Part shown: positions 9,008 through 18,060 of the stretch, piece after piece
Layout of the letters: each line of letters opens with the position of its first letter
Position numbering within the stretch: position 1 is the stretch's first letter
Assembly: GCA_020073495.1 (NCBI GenBank)
Contig: JAIQFD010000002.1
Coordinates: 682,001 to 746,000, forward strand
Reading direction: 5' to 3'
Length of the DNA stretch: 64,000 bases
From: Terriglobia bacterium
GTDB taxonomy: Bacteria; Acidobacteriota; Terriglobia; Terriglobales; Acidobacteriaceae
Made by a program: the position numbers and the translations under genes
The notes under the pieces: model-generated
What the model saw: the letters and a program-made list of their open reading frames with translations, nothing else
The model's database searches: none
What the model was told of the DNA's origin: nothing

Positions 9008-9037
9008 CTCCGTTGTGATTTTCCGCAGTTGGGTACT

Positions 9038-9062
9038 CATCGGACCCAGTGTGGGTCCGATG
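9038..9062 (+). terminator. Hairpin after the regulatory operon
   Basis: A perfect 10-bp stem (CATCGGACCC / GGGTCCGATG) with a 5-nt loop lies 31 nt after the FecR stop. No T-run follows, so it may terminate weakly or protect the mRNA end. Confidence 0.5.
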
Positions 9063-9283
9063 GACACACCTGCGCGTCCTCCCCGGACGATTTCGGCCGA
9101 CTCCCGCCCGGTTTTTCCGCCTGACAAGCGCACCGCTCGAACAGTCCGCACCCCTCTCCGCGATGGACTGTAACGTGCACTTCCCTTGGTCAAATCCAGG
9201 CGGGGGTGTCTATCGGCGGCCATGAACCTGTGTGCCACCGTGGCGCGCACATCGACGCCTGGGAATCAAAGGCCACTCACGTG

Positions 9284-9336
9284 AAAACGGCTGACGGCAA
9301 ACTATCGGCGCATGAGCTCCCGTCAGCCGTTTTTTT
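9284..9336 (+). terminator. Intrinsic terminator or attenuator upstream of the 23-heme cytochrome
   Basis: A perfect 14-bp stem (AAAACGGCTGACGG / CCGTCAGCCGTTTT) with a 22-nt loop is followed by more T residues. It sits between the FecR gene and the likely start of the cytochrome gene. It either ends the regulatory operon or acts as an attenuator for the cytochrome genes. Its presence argues against the longer reading frame that opens at 9206. Confidence 0.65.
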
Positions 9337-9358
9337 CCTTCAGCCGACACGTCTCCCC

Positions 9359-11290
9359 GTGTGGCTGACCGGGAGAGGCCGGGGCTGCCTGGCCTTGCTG
9401 GTAGTGACGATGGCCGCTCTGTTCACCCCGGTTGCGGCAGCCCAGCTCTCTCCCGGCCCTTTGTCGAAGGCGCACTCCCGCCTCAGTGGCCCCGCCGGAT
9501 GCACGCGCTGCCACGAAGTTTCGGCGGGTTCGCCGAATTTCCGCTGCCTGGATTGTCATCAAGAGATCGCTACGCGCCTGCAGCAGAAGAAAGGCATGCA
9601 TCCTGTCTATGTCGGCGCGAGCGGCGGGAATACGTCCTGCGCCCGCTGCCACTCGGAACATAATGGCGAGAATTTCGCGCTCTCGCACTGGGACCCGTCA
9701 CCCGCCCGGTTCGATCACTCCAAGACCGGATTTTCGCTCGACGGGAAACACGCCGGCTTGGCCTGCGCCAAGTGTCATACGCCGGACAAGTTCCCGCCTG
9801 GGGAGCGGCAAAAGCTCACGGCGACTAACCTGAGCCACACTTTTCTCGGCCTCTCCACCAGCTGCGCAGGCTGCCACGAAGACAAGCACCGCGGCCAATT
9901 GGGGACGAACTGTGCGCAGTGTCACAACGCCACCGACTGGAGGATCGCCCGCAGCTACGACCATTCCAAGACGCGGTTCGCATTGGCCGGCCTGCACGCA
10001 CAGGTAGCCTGCCAGAAATGTCACGTGCCCGCGGCCGATGGCGTGGTGAAGTTCGTCGGGCTGAAGTTCCAGCAATGCGAGTCCTGCCACAGCGACCCGC
10101 ACCGCGGCACTTTTCAGCAAGGGTGCGAATCGTGTCATAACACCGCCGGCTGGAAGCGAACGTCGTTCATGGCGCGCTTCGATCACTCGAAGACCAGGTT
10201 CGCGCTGTTGGGAAGGCATTTGGAGGTGCATTGCGACACCTGCCACCGCGGCGGCGATTTCAAGACTCCGCTTGCATTTCAGGCTTGCGCCGATTGTCAC
10301 AAGCCCGACCCGCATAACGGGCAGTTCGCCAAACGCGCCGACGGCGGCCGTTGCGAAAGCTGTCACACGGTGGGTGGCTTCAAGCCGGCGAAGTTCGAGC
10401 TGGCGGAGCACAACCGGACCGGGTTCCCGCTGCGCGAAAAGCACGCGACCGTACAGTGCGCCAAATGTCACGCGCCCTCGGGCCGCGCCACGCTGTTCAA
10501 GGTGAAGTTCGCGGCCTGCACCGACTGCCATACCGATGCGCATCGCGGGCAGTTCGCGCGCGCCCCTTATTGGAACCGCTGCGAGAAGTGTCACACCGAA
10601 TCCGGCTTCAAGCCGTCGATGTTCACCCTCGTCCGGCACCAGGAGAGCACATTCGTGCTGACCGGCGGGCACATTGCGGTCGCCTGCATCGACTGCCACA
10701 AGCCCGCGGAGGCCGGACGCACCATCAGTTATCACTTCGACGCGTTGGCGTGCACCACCTGTCATTCCGATCCGCACCGCGGCGAGTTCGTGCCGCGGAT
10801 GCAGAGGGCCGCGGCCAACAGGCGCTCCGCGGGATGTGAGGCGTGTCACTCGACCAAGTCGTGGCAGGACCTCACGCGCTTTGACCATGACAGCACGAAA
10901 TTCCAACTGGTGGGCACGCACCGCGCCGTGGAGTGCGCCGGGTGCCATCGCCCACCGAACATGGAACGGACGCTTATGCACGTCAACTTCAGTTCGGCGC
11001 CAGCAAAGTGCGAGGAGTGCCACGAGGACCCACACGGCGCCCAGTTCGCGCGCGCGGACAAGGAGACACGCTGCGCCGAGTGCCACAACACCACCAAATG
11101 GCGCCCCTCGCTGTTCGACCACGAGAAGACGATTTTTGGGCTCAAGGGGGCGCACAAGGACGTCCGTTGCGCCGGTTGTCACACCAATGTCCGGGCGGTG
11201 AGCGAAAGGAAAGTCGTGTTTTACAAGCCGACGCCGACGGCCTGCGCCGCCTGCCACGGCGCCACGGTCGTGGTTACGAAGGGCCTATAG
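9359..11290 (+). CDS. Secreted 23-heme cytochrome c
   Basis: I count 23 C-x-x-C-H heme sites in ~640 residues. The chain consists of a repeated ~60-residue unit of the form FDHSKTxFxLxGxH, then xCxKCH, then CxxCHxDPHRG, giving two hemes per unit plus extra His residues for bis-His ligation. I place the start at GTG 9359 because it gives a clean signal peptide (WLTGRGRGCLALLVVTMAALF, ending VAAAQ). A longer frame from GTG 9206 would contain the terminator-like hairpin and push the signal sequence to residue 50. No clear ribosome site precedes 9359, so the start is uncertain. It is probably a periplasmic or surface electron wire working with the 22-heme protein and barrel downstream. Confidence 0.85.
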   Translation: MWLTGRGRGCLALLVVTMAALFTPVAAAQLSPGPLSKAHSRLSGPAGCTRCHEVSAGSPNFRCLDCHQEIATRLQQKKGMHPVYVGASGGNTSCARCHSEHNGENFALSHWDPSPARFDHSKTGFSLDGKHAGLACAKCHTPDKFPPGERQKLTATNLSHTFLGLSTSCAGCHEDKHRGQLGTNCAQCHNATDWRIARSYDHSKTRFALAGLHAQVACQKCHVPAADGVVKFVGLKFQQCESCHSDPHRGTFQQGCESCHNTAGWKRTSFMARFDHSKTRFALLGRHLEVHCDTCHRGGDFKTPLAFQACADCHKPDPHNGQFAKRADGGRCESCHTVGGFKPAKFELAEHNRTGFPLREKHATVQCAKCHAPSGRATLFKVKFAACTDCHTDAHRGQFARAPYWNRCEKCHTESGFKPSMFTLVRHQESTFVLTGGHIAVACIDCHKPAEAGRTISYHFDALACTTCHSDPHRGEFVPRMQRAAANRRSAGCEACHSTKSWQDLTRFDHDSTKFQLVGTHRAVECAGCHRPPNMERTLMHVNFSSAPAKCEECHEDPHGAQFARADKETRCAECHNTTKWRPSLFDHEKTIFGLKGAHKDVRCAGCHTNVRAVSERKVVFYKPTPTACAACHGATVVVTKGL

Positions 11291-11323
11291 TGCGCGGGCG
11301 GTAGGGCACCGAACGCCGCGTTT

Positions 11324-11337
11324 GGTCCGAGGCGTGC
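11324..11337 (+). promoter_or_regulatory. Possible sigma-54 promoter core
   Basis: TTGGTCCGAGGCGTGCAG carries the GG-N10-GC spacing of -24/-12 promoters, 42 nt before the start of the 22-heme cytochrome. A similar but weaker element (TTGGTCAAATCCAGGC, 9186-9201) precedes the 23-heme gene. Chance matches are common, so this rests mainly on the NtrC-type regulator next door. Confidence 0.25.
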
Positions 11338-11379
11338 AGTGTAGGTAGTGATTTCTCTGGCCGAAAGGATGCGGGGGAT

Positions 11380-13092
11380 TTGAAAGCAGGGCTGATCTCG
11401 CTGACGTTGGCGATGCTGGGATTCCTGTGGCCGATGCCGCAGGCGCAGCAGCGCGGAGCTGCGCCTCGTCCCACGACCCGGAGCCCGCACGGAGCCCTCT
11501 CCATCAATTGCGACAACTGCCACACCAACACAGCGTGGAAGCCGATCCGTAACATCCCGGAGTTTGACCACAACAGGACGCGCTACCCGCTCCGCGGCAT
11601 GCATGAACGCGTAAGCTGCCGCCAGTGCCATACCAGCCTGGTGTTCAGCAGCGCGCCCACCAAGTGCGCCGATTGCCACGCCGACATCCATCGCCGCCAG
11701 TTCGGAGCCAACTGCGAGCAGTGCCACACGGTGAAGGGCTGGATGGTATCGATCCAGCAGATCCGGCAGCACGACAACCGCTTCCCCCTGATCGGCGTGC
11801 ACGCCACGGTGGAATGCGATGCCTGTCACAAGAATGCCGCCGCCGGCCGCTTCGAAGGGCTGTCTACCGATTGTTACTCGTGCCACCAGAAAGACTTTGC
11901 AAACAAGGCATTCGACCATCGTGCCATGGGCTTTCCCACCACCTGCCAGACCTGTCACTCCATGGACACCTGGCTGGGCGCGAAGTTCGACCACGCACGA
12001 TTCACCGGGTTCGCCCTAACCGGGATGCACGCCACTCTGGACTGCACCTCCTGCCACGTGAATGGCAGGTTCCAGGGCACACCAGCCACCTGTTACGGCT
12101 GCCACTCCCAGGACTTCCTGGGGACCACGAACCCGAACCACGCCAAGGCAGGGTTCCCCCGCGACTGCGGGATGTGCCACTCCACTGCGACCTGGCTGAA
12201 CGCAAAATTCGATCACACCGCTTTCACCGGCTTCCCGCTCACCGGCATGCACGCGACCGTGCCGTGCCAGCAGTGCCATGTGAACGGGAATTACAACCTC
12301 ACCTCGACGGCGTGCTCCTCCTGCCACATCAACGACTACAACGGCGCAACCAGCCCGAATCACAAGGTCCTCGGCTTCCCGACCGACTGCTCCATCTGTC
12401 ACACGACCAGCGGCTGGACGCCGGCCACGTTCAATCATGCCGCCACCGGTTTTGCGTTGACCGGAGTGCACGCCACTCTGGCCTGCGTCTCGTGTCACGT
12501 GAACGGCAACTTCACCAACCTGGGGACGACCTGCGTCTCCTGCCACCTTACCAACTACAACAACACCACCAATCCGAACCACAAGGCCGCCGGGTTCCCG
12601 ACGGATTGCGCGGTCTGCCACTCGACTTCGGCCTGGCATCCCGCCTCCTTCAACCACAACCTGACGCCTTTCCCGCTCACCGGAGCGCACGTAAACGTGG
12701 CCTGCGCAAGCTGTCACGTGAACGGACAGTTCGCCGGAACTCCGACGGACTGCTTCTCCTGCCATGCCAAGGACTACAACAGCGTCACCAATCCGAACCA
12801 CGTGGCCGCCCACTTCCCGACCACTTGCGGCACCTGTCACAACACGGCGACGTGGCTGGGAGCGACGTTCAACCACACCTGGTTCCCCATCTACTCCGGG
12901 GCCCATGCTGGGCAGTGGATGACGTGCAACGACTGCCATGTCAACCCGAGCAATTTCGCGGTGTTCTCGTGCATCACCTGCCACGCGCATGACGCCTCGG
13001 TCGTGAATCCCAAACACACCGAGGTTGGCAGCTACAACTACAACGCGACCAGTTGCTACTCGTGTCATCCCACCGGACAGGGAGGTGGCTAA
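11380..13092 (+). CDS. Secreted 22-heme cytochrome c
   Basis: The TTG start follows GCGGGGGA, and a signal peptide (LISLTLAMLGFLWPMPQAQ) opens the protein. I count 22 C-x-x-C-H sites. From residue ~170 on, it is built from a near-perfect ~65-residue repeat with the order GFPTDCxxCHS, then W..AxFNH, GFxLTGxHAxLxCxSCHVNG, and TxCxSCHxxDYN..NPNHxAAGFP. This repeat differs from that of the 23-heme neighbour, so the two are distant relatives rather than recent duplicates. It ends with a Gly-rich tail four nt before the barrel gene. It is inferred to be an extracytoplasmic electron carrier. Confidence 0.9.
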   Translation: MKAGLISLTLAMLGFLWPMPQAQQRGAAPRPTTRSPHGALSINCDNCHTNTAWKPIRNIPEFDHNRTRYPLRGMHERVSCRQCHTSLVFSSAPTKCADCHADIHRRQFGANCEQCHTVKGWMVSIQQIRQHDNRFPLIGVHATVECDACHKNAAAGRFEGLSTDCYSCHQKDFANKAFDHRAMGFPTTCQTCHSMDTWLGAKFDHARFTGFALTGMHATLDCTSCHVNGRFQGTPATCYGCHSQDFLGTTNPNHAKAGFPRDCGMCHSTATWLNAKFDHTAFTGFPLTGMHATVPCQQCHVNGNYNLTSTACSSCHINDYNGATSPNHKVLGFPTDCSICHTTSGWTPATFNHAATGFALTGVHATLACVSCHVNGNFTNLGTTCVSCHLTNYNNTTNPNHKAAGFPTDCAVCHSTSAWHPASFNHNLTPFPLTGAHVNVACASCHVNGQFAGTPTDCFSCHAKDYNSVTNPNHVAAHFPTTCGTCHNTATWLGATFNHTWFPIYSGAHAGQWMTCNDCHVNPSNFAVFSCITCHAHDASVVNPKHTEVGSYNYNATSCYSCHPTGQGGG

Positions 13093-13095
13093 GCC

Positions 13096-14853
13096 ATGCC
13101 GCGCTGGATCCATTGGGCGGTACTGATGGCCTGCATGATGGCGCTCTGCGCGTCGGACAGCGACGGTCAGGTCTCGGAGCAGGGTGTGCAGACCACCTTC
13201 CGTATCCGTTACGTGACGCTCGGCGCCGTGTACGTCGAGGGCGGCCGCCGCGCCGGACTCTCTGAGGGGATGAAGCTGGTCATCAAGCAGGCCCCCAGTG
13301 TGACCGCGTCCAGCAGCAGCAACAACAGCGACGAGCCGGTCGAAGTGCCGCTCATCGCAGAACTGAAAGTCGTGTCGGTGGCGGAGACATCGGCAGTGTG
13401 CGAAGTGGTCTCGCACACTCGCGATCTTGTGGCCGGCGACGTGGCCACCCTTCCCTCCGACGAGGTGGAAGTGCTGGTACAAAAGCGCGCGCTCAGCAGC
13501 ACGCGCAAGTATCCCGCCGTGGTTAGCTTCACCGAGGGCGACCCCATGGACGAGGAAGTGCGCGACCTGGTGCCCCGGCCGCCGCTGCCGGAAGTAAACC
13601 AGGCGCGCGGGCGGATCGGCTTCGACTACAGCGGCATGAGAAGCGGTGGAGCGTTTGCCTCGAGTTCCTCGGAGGTGGGCCTGGTGCTGCGCGCCGACAT
13701 CACCCGCATCAACGGCTCGCACTGGAACCTGAGCGGCTACTGGCGCGGGCGCATCGACTCACGTGCCTCCGATGCAACACAACAATCGATCCAGGACCTG
13801 CTCAACCGCACGTATCACATGAGCCTGACCTACGTGAACCCTGATTCGCATTGGGTGGCGGGCCTGGGACGCATGTACCTGCCGTGGGCAAGCAGCCTCG
13901 AGACCATCGACGGCGGCTACTTCGGGCGGCGGCTGGCGCAGGGCACGACCGCCGGGATCTTCGCCGGGTCCACGCCCGACCCGGCTTCCTGGAGCTACAA
14001 CCCGAACCGCCGCATCGCCGGATCGTTCATCAACTTCGAAGGTGGCTCTTGGGACGCGGTCAAGTACAGCAGCACCTTTGGATTCGGAGTGGAAACGCTG
14101 GGCTGGCGGATCGACCGCCCCTTCGCCTTCGCCGAGAACAACATCTCCTACAAGCGCGTGTTCTCGCTGTACCACGCGGTCCAGATCGACAACCCGCGCT
14201 CGCCCGATCCCACCTTGCCGCCAGTGGGAATGGGCATCGGCCACAGCTATCTCACCCTGCGCTTCCAGGTCCATCCGCGCGTGTCGCTCGACCTGAACCA
14301 CAACTATTTTCGCGACGTGCCCACCTACGACCCGCAACTCGTCGGCACCGGCTTGCTCGACAAGTACCTATTCCAAGGGGTGAGCGGGGGAGCGCGCGTG
14401 GAGCTGCCGCAGCACGTGACCGTGTACACCAACATCGGCCGCAGCAGCAGCAGCGGCGACACCAAGGGCTCGTGGAACACGATGTTTGGAGTGACGCTGG
14501 GGCGCATCTGGCGGACCGGGCTGCGCGCCGACCTCCGCTACTCCAAGTTCGACAGCGCTTTTGCGCAAGGCTCCTACCGCGCCCTCTCTTTGTCCCGCAA
14601 CTTCCGAGAGGCGATCCGCTGGGAAGTGCAGGCCGGCTCGCAGGTATTCGTCTCGCCGTTCACCACGGACAACGGTTCGCGCTTCATCAACACCCACGTG
14701 GACCTGAATCTCGGGTCGCGCTACTTCCTCGAGGGCGGGTTCACGCTGCAGCGTGGAGCGATCCAGAACTATACCCAGTGGTACACCAGCTTCGGCTACC
14801 GGTTCGACAACCGGTGGCGCAAGCAGGAGAAGGCCGATGCCGAACAGAAGTAG
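13096..14853 (+). CDS. Outer-membrane beta-barrel protein, candidate cytochrome porin
   Basis: Signal peptide residues 1-24 are followed by a ~150-residue periplasmic domain with the pattern VTLGAVYVEGGRRAGLSEGM, typical of secreted SH3-like domains. The remaining ~400 residues alternate polar and aromatic residues in beta-strand style and end in an amphipathic aromatic strand (WYTSFGYRFDNRW) like that of outer-membrane barrels. It lies 3 nt after the 22-heme gene and overlaps the next gene. The context suggests the barrel of a porin-cytochrome conduit, analogous in role but not clearly homologous to MtrB or Geobacter porins. Confidence 0.7.
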   Translation: MPRWIHWAVLMACMMALCASDSDGQVSEQGVQTTFRIRYVTLGAVYVEGGRRAGLSEGMKLVIKQAPSVTASSSSNNSDEPVEVPLIAELKVVSVAETSAVCEVVSHTRDLVAGDVATLPSDEVEVLVQKRALSSTRKYPAVVSFTEGDPMDEEVRDLVPRPPLPEVNQARGRIGFDYSGMRSGGAFASSSSEVGLVLRADITRINGSHWNLSGYWRGRIDSRASDATQQSIQDLLNRTYHMSLTYVNPDSHWVAGLGRMYLPWASSLETIDGGYFGRRLAQGTTAGIFAGSTPDPASWSYNPNRRIAGSFINFEGGSWDAVKYSSTFGFGVETLGWRIDRPFAFAENNISYKRVFSLYHAVQIDNPRSPDPTLPPVGMGIGHSYLTLRFQVHPRVSLDLNHNYFRDVPTYDPQLVGTGLLDKYLFQGVSGGARVELPQHVTVYTNIGRSSSSGDTKGSWNTMFGVTLGRIWRTGLRADLRYSKFDSAFAQGSYRALSLSRNFREAIRWEVQAGSQVFVSPFTTDNGSRFINTHVDLNLGSRYFLEGGFTLQRGAIQNYTQWYTSFGYRFDNRWRKQEKADAEQK

Positions 14854-15643
14854 GGCGCGTCTCGCCCTTGCCCTGGCCATGTTCCTGATCCGGGCGGAGC
14901 CGCGCGCCTGGGCCCAGGACACAGACCTGGAAAAAGTGCTCGACAAGACCAGCCACCAGGTCAGCGCCTTCCTGGACCAGGTCTCGGACGTGAAATGCAC
15001 GGAGCGGGTCACACTGGAGAAGCTCAACAAGGGAGGCCACGCGGAATACACCGAACATGGCACCTACGATTACCTCGTCCTGTTGTCGGGAGGGAACGAC
15101 GATCTGCAACTGAACGAATCGCGGATACCGTCCGCGCAGGACCGCAAGACAAAGAATCTCCCCATGCTGATCAGCAATGGGTTCTCCACCCTGTTCTTGA
15201 TCTTCCATCCCTACTACCGGGGTAGTTTTCGCTTCGATGCCGAAGCGGATGACACGATCGACGGACAGCGCTTGCTGCGCGTGCACTTCTCGCATGTCCC
15301 AGGGTCGCGCACACCGGCAGCGCTCGCGGTGCGTGGCCGGGAGTATCCGCTGGACCTGGCCGGCACGGCGTGGATCGACCCCGCCACCGGAATGATCGCG
15401 CGCATCGACGCCGCCGTCGCCAAGGACATGCGCGACGTCGGCTTGAGTGCACTCTCTACCCATGTCGACTACGCCCCCATCCGTCTGCCGGGGTGGACGC
15501 AGACATACCGCTTCCCGGTACTGGCGACCGTTGACGTCGAAACCCTTCGCCAGCATTGGCGCAACGAACACCGCTTCAGCGAATACAAACGGTTCATGGT
15601 CGACACCCAGGAATCGGTGTCCAGCGACATAGGAAAGAAATGA
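14837..15643 (+). CDS. Secreted protein with LolA-like architecture, unknown function
   Basis: The ATG at 14837 sits 6 nt after AGGAGA, inside the 3' end of the barrel gene. A signal peptide (ALALAMFLIRAEPRAWAQ) precedes ~245 residues. The fold features (ERVTLEKLNKGG, IDGQRLLRVHFS, LAGTAWIDPATGMIARID) resemble secreted LolA/LolB-like or outer-membrane lipoprotein-sorting proteins of Acidobacteria. It has no heme site. It is translationally coupled on both sides and may help assemble the barrel-cytochrome complex. That role is inferred from position only. Confidence 0.6.
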   Translation: MPNRSRARLALALAMFLIRAEPRAWAQDTDLEKVLDKTSHQVSAFLDQVSDVKCTERVTLEKLNKGGHAEYTEHGTYDYLVLLSGGNDDLQLNESRIPSAQDRKTKNLPMLISNGFSTLFLIFHPYYRGSFRFDAEADDTIDGQRLLRVHFSHVPGSRTPAALAVRGREYPLDLAGTAWIDPATGMIARIDAAVAKDMRDVGLSALSTHVDYAPIRLPGWTQTYRFPVLATVDVETLRQHWRNEHRFSEYKRFMVDTQESVSSDIGKK

Positions 15644-16581
15644 GCACTCCTGCAACTCTGACAACCTACGTGGCGCCCGCGGCTGACAAGGAACGCGGGC
15701 ATCGGATGCGGGTGTACGCGGCGGCCATGGCCTCCGTGGTGCTGCTGTCCGCGCTAGCCTTTTACGGCGCCGACTACTACGTCCTGGGCGCTGCGGACCG
15801 GCCCCTCTCACCCAAGCACGCGCTGCTGAAGCCCAGCGGCCGGATCGGGACCAAGCTGGGCATTCTCGGCGCCGGCTTGTTCCTGTTGATCTTTCTTTAC
15901 GCGCTGCGAAAGCGCGTGCCGTGGCTGGCGAAACAGGGCAAATCGAAACACTGGCTCGATTACCACGTTGTGGCCGGACTCACCGCGCCGGTGGTGATCG
16001 CCCTCCATTCTTCGTTCAAGTTCCACGGCATCGCCGGGATCGCCTTCTGGATCATGGTGGCGGTCGCCATCAGCGGGATCATCGGGCGGTACATCTACGC
16101 CCAGATCCCGCGGTCGCTGGATTCCGCCGAAGTGTCCCTGAAGGAGTTGGGGAACGAACAGGAAGAGATGGAGAGCGAACTCGCGGGACAGCGGATCCTC
16201 GCGGCTGCGGACCTGCAGCGTGTACTGCGCATGCCGGGCCCGGAGGAAGTGCGGCGTATGCCGCTGTACCGGGCATTGCTGCTGGTGATCGCCCTCGACC
16301 TGATGCGCCCCTTCCAGATCGCGCGCCTGCGCCGCCGGGCCCTGCGATGGACCGGCATCGCGCTCTCGCTCGGCGGGCTGTTGAGTACGGAGAACCCGGA
16401 AGTGGAGCGCGTCATCGAAACCGCGCGGCGCAAGTCGGCGCTCTCCAAGCGCGTGGCCTTCCTCTCTCGCACGCAGCAGGTGTTCCACCTCTGGCACGTC
16501 GTGCACCGGCCCTTCAGTTACTCCTTCGCAGTGCTCGCGCTGATCCATATCGCGGTGGTGCTGTTGCTCGGCTACTACTGA
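15640..16581 (+). CDS. Membrane cytochrome b-like protein
   Basis: The ATG overlaps the previous stop (ATGA). About five hydrophobic segments are visible: residues ~25-45, 65-85, 105-125, 130-150 and the C-terminus. Conserved-looking His residues lie near membrane edges (HWLDYHVVAGL, ALHSSFKFHG, FHLWHVVHRPFSYSF, LIHIAVV), as expected for b-type heme ligation. A ~90-residue charged cytoplasmic loop lies between. A similar architecture is encoded at 27557-28456. It would pass electrons between the membrane quinone pool and the periplasmic hemes, or take them from the Fe-S flavoprotein encoded next. Heme binding is not proven. Confidence 0.7.
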   Translation: MSTPATLTTYVAPAADKERGHRMRVYAAAMASVVLLSALAFYGADYYVLGAADRPLSPKHALLKPSGRIGTKLGILGAGLFLLIFLYALRKRVPWLAKQGKSKHWLDYHVVAGLTAPVVIALHSSFKFHGIAGIAFWIMVAVAISGIIGRYIYAQIPRSLDSAEVSLKELGNEQEEMESELAGQRILAAADLQRVLRMPGPEEVRRMPLYRALLLVIALDLMRPFQIARLRRRALRWTGIALSLGGLLSTENPEVERVIETARRKSALSKRVAFLSRTQQVFHLWHVVHRPFSYSFAVLALIHIAVVLLLGYY

Positions 16582-16584
16582 TCT

Positions 16585-18027
16585 ATGTTCGAATCGCTGC
16601 TCACATTCTTGCTTGCCGGTGCGGTGACGCTGTTCTTCGTGCGCGGATACCTGAAGAAGCTCACCGCTGCGAAGAGCGTGCGCGGCGCAGGGGAACACCA
16701 GGTTCCGAAAAAAGTCCGTCCCTGCCCGCGATGCGGCAAGTCCATGGAACTGGGAACCGCCTTTTGCCCGCACTGTGGCGCGGCCATGGCTATGTGGACT
16801 GTGCACGGGGCCGCCGCGCAGCAGGGAGAAGCAGCGGCCGCCACGGGGAAGCCCAAGCCGGTGATCAATGCCTCGCTGTGTATAGGGTGCGGAAGCTGCG
16901 TCCACGAATGCCCGGAGACCGGCACGCTGGAGCTGAGCGCCGGCAAGGCGATCCTGGCTCATGCCGAGCGCTGTACCGGGCACGCCAAGTGCGTCGAAGT
17001 GTGCCCCACGCAAGCCATCACGCTCTCCTTCGGCGGGGTCTTGCAGACCCTGCGCGTGCCGCTGGTGAAGGAGAACTTCGAGACCAACGTGTCAGGCATG
17101 TTCATCGTCGGCGAGCTTTGCGCCATGGGGCTAATCAAGACCGCCGTCAATGAAGGCAAGCTGGTCATCGATCACGTGCGGAAGCGGCTGCCTGCGGAGG
17201 GTTCAGGAGTTCAGACCGATGGGATGTACGACGTCGCCATCGTGGGCGCTGGTCCTGCTGGGCTGAGCGCCTCCCTCAGCGCGCAGCAGTTCGGGCTGAA
17301 ATACATAACGCTCGAGCAGGGAGAGATCGCGTCCACCATCCGGAATTACCCGCGACAGAAGTTCCTCATGGCGGAGCCGATCGACATCCCGCTTTACGGG
17401 GCGCTCTACGTCGGCGACGGCACCAAGGAAGCGCTGCTGGCGGTCTGGGAGACCATCATCGCCAACACCGGAGTGCGCATCAACACCAACGAGAAAGTGG
17501 AATCGGTGCAGAAGAACTCGTCCGGGTTCCATGTCAAGACCATGAAAACCGACTATCGGGCGCGCTACGTCATACTCGCCATGGGCCGGCGCGGCACGCC
17601 CCGCAAGCTCGGGGTTGAGGGGGAGGATCTCCCCAAGGTGTCGTATCGCCTCATCGAGGCCGATACCTACGACGGCAAGCAGGTACTGGTGGTCGGAGGC
17701 GGCGATTCGGCTATCGAAGCGGCGCTTGCACTCTGCCGTTCTGGGAAGAACACGGTCAACTTGTCATATCGCGGCGATTCCTTCCGCCGGGCGCGCGAGC
17801 GTAACCGGGAGCACCTGGAACAGGCACGCAAAGGCGGGCATGTACAGGTCATCCTGAATTCGAATTTGGAGAAGATCGCGACGGACCACGTTGTCATCAG
17901 TAGCGTCGAACGGCAGGCGATCCGCATTCCCAACGACTACGTCTTCGTGCTCATCGGCGGCGAATCGCCCGAGGAGTTCCTCCGCAGGGTGGGCATCGAG
18001 ATGGTGAACAAATCCCTCTCCGCATAG
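16585..18027 (+). CDS. Membrane-anchored Fe-S flavoprotein (zinc ribbon, ferredoxin, NAD(P)/FAD domains)
   Basis: The order is: N-terminal membrane segment (residues 2-20), a zinc-ribbon CPRCGK...CPHCGAA, a ferredoxin-like region, and a thioredoxin-reductase-like domain. The ferredoxin region has a complete CIGCGSCVHECPE cluster and a second motif, CTGHAKCVEVCP, that lacks one Cys. The flavoprotein domain has GAGPAGLSA for FAD and VVGGGDSAIEAA for NAD(P). No CxxC redox disulfide is seen in the flavin domain, so it is not a thioredoxin reductase. It probably moves electrons between NAD(P)H and Fe-S centres and the cytochrome b-like partner encoded 3 nt upstream. It ends the rightward electron-transfer block. 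Confidence 0.82.
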   Translation: MFESLLTFLLAGAVTLFFVRGYLKKLTAAKSVRGAGEHQVPKKVRPCPRCGKSMELGTAFCPHCGAAMAMWTVHGAAAQQGEAAAATGKPKPVINASLCIGCGSCVHECPETGTLELSAGKAILAHAERCTGHAKCVEVCPTQAITLSFGGVLQTLRVPLVKENFETNVSGMFIVGELCAMGLIKTAVNEGKLVIDHVRKRLPAEGSGVQTDGMYDVAIVGAGPAGLSASLSAQQFGLKYITLEQGEIASTIRNYPRQKFLMAEPIDIPLYGALYVGDGTKEALLAVWETIIANTGVRINTNEKVESVQKNSSGFHVKTMKTDYRARYVILAMGRRGTPRKLGVEGEDLPKVSYRLIEADTYDGKQVLVVGGGDSAIEAALALCRSGKNTVNLSYRGDSFRRARERNREHLEQARKGGHVQVILNSNLEKIATDHVVISSVERQAIRIPNDYVFVLIGGESPEEFLRRVGIEMVNKSLSA

Positions 18028-18028
18028 G

Positions 18029-18060
18029 AAAAAACGGCAGCCTGCCAGGGCATGCTGCCG
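18029..18060 (-). terminator. Intrinsic terminator
   Basis: CGGCAGC and GCTGCCG pair over an inner TGCC/GGCA helix, and on the minus strand the stem is followed by TTTTTT. It ends the RNA candidate and lies just after the stop codon of the plus-strand gene. Confidence 0.75.

Noticed and set aside
9698-11257. A 519-codon minus-strand frame
   Set aside because: Antisense shadow of the 23-heme cytochrome, whose plus-strand frame carries the heme motifs.
12016-13722. A 568-codon minus-strand frame
   Set aside because: Antisense shadow of the 22-heme cytochrome and barrel genes; low-complexity composition without motifs.
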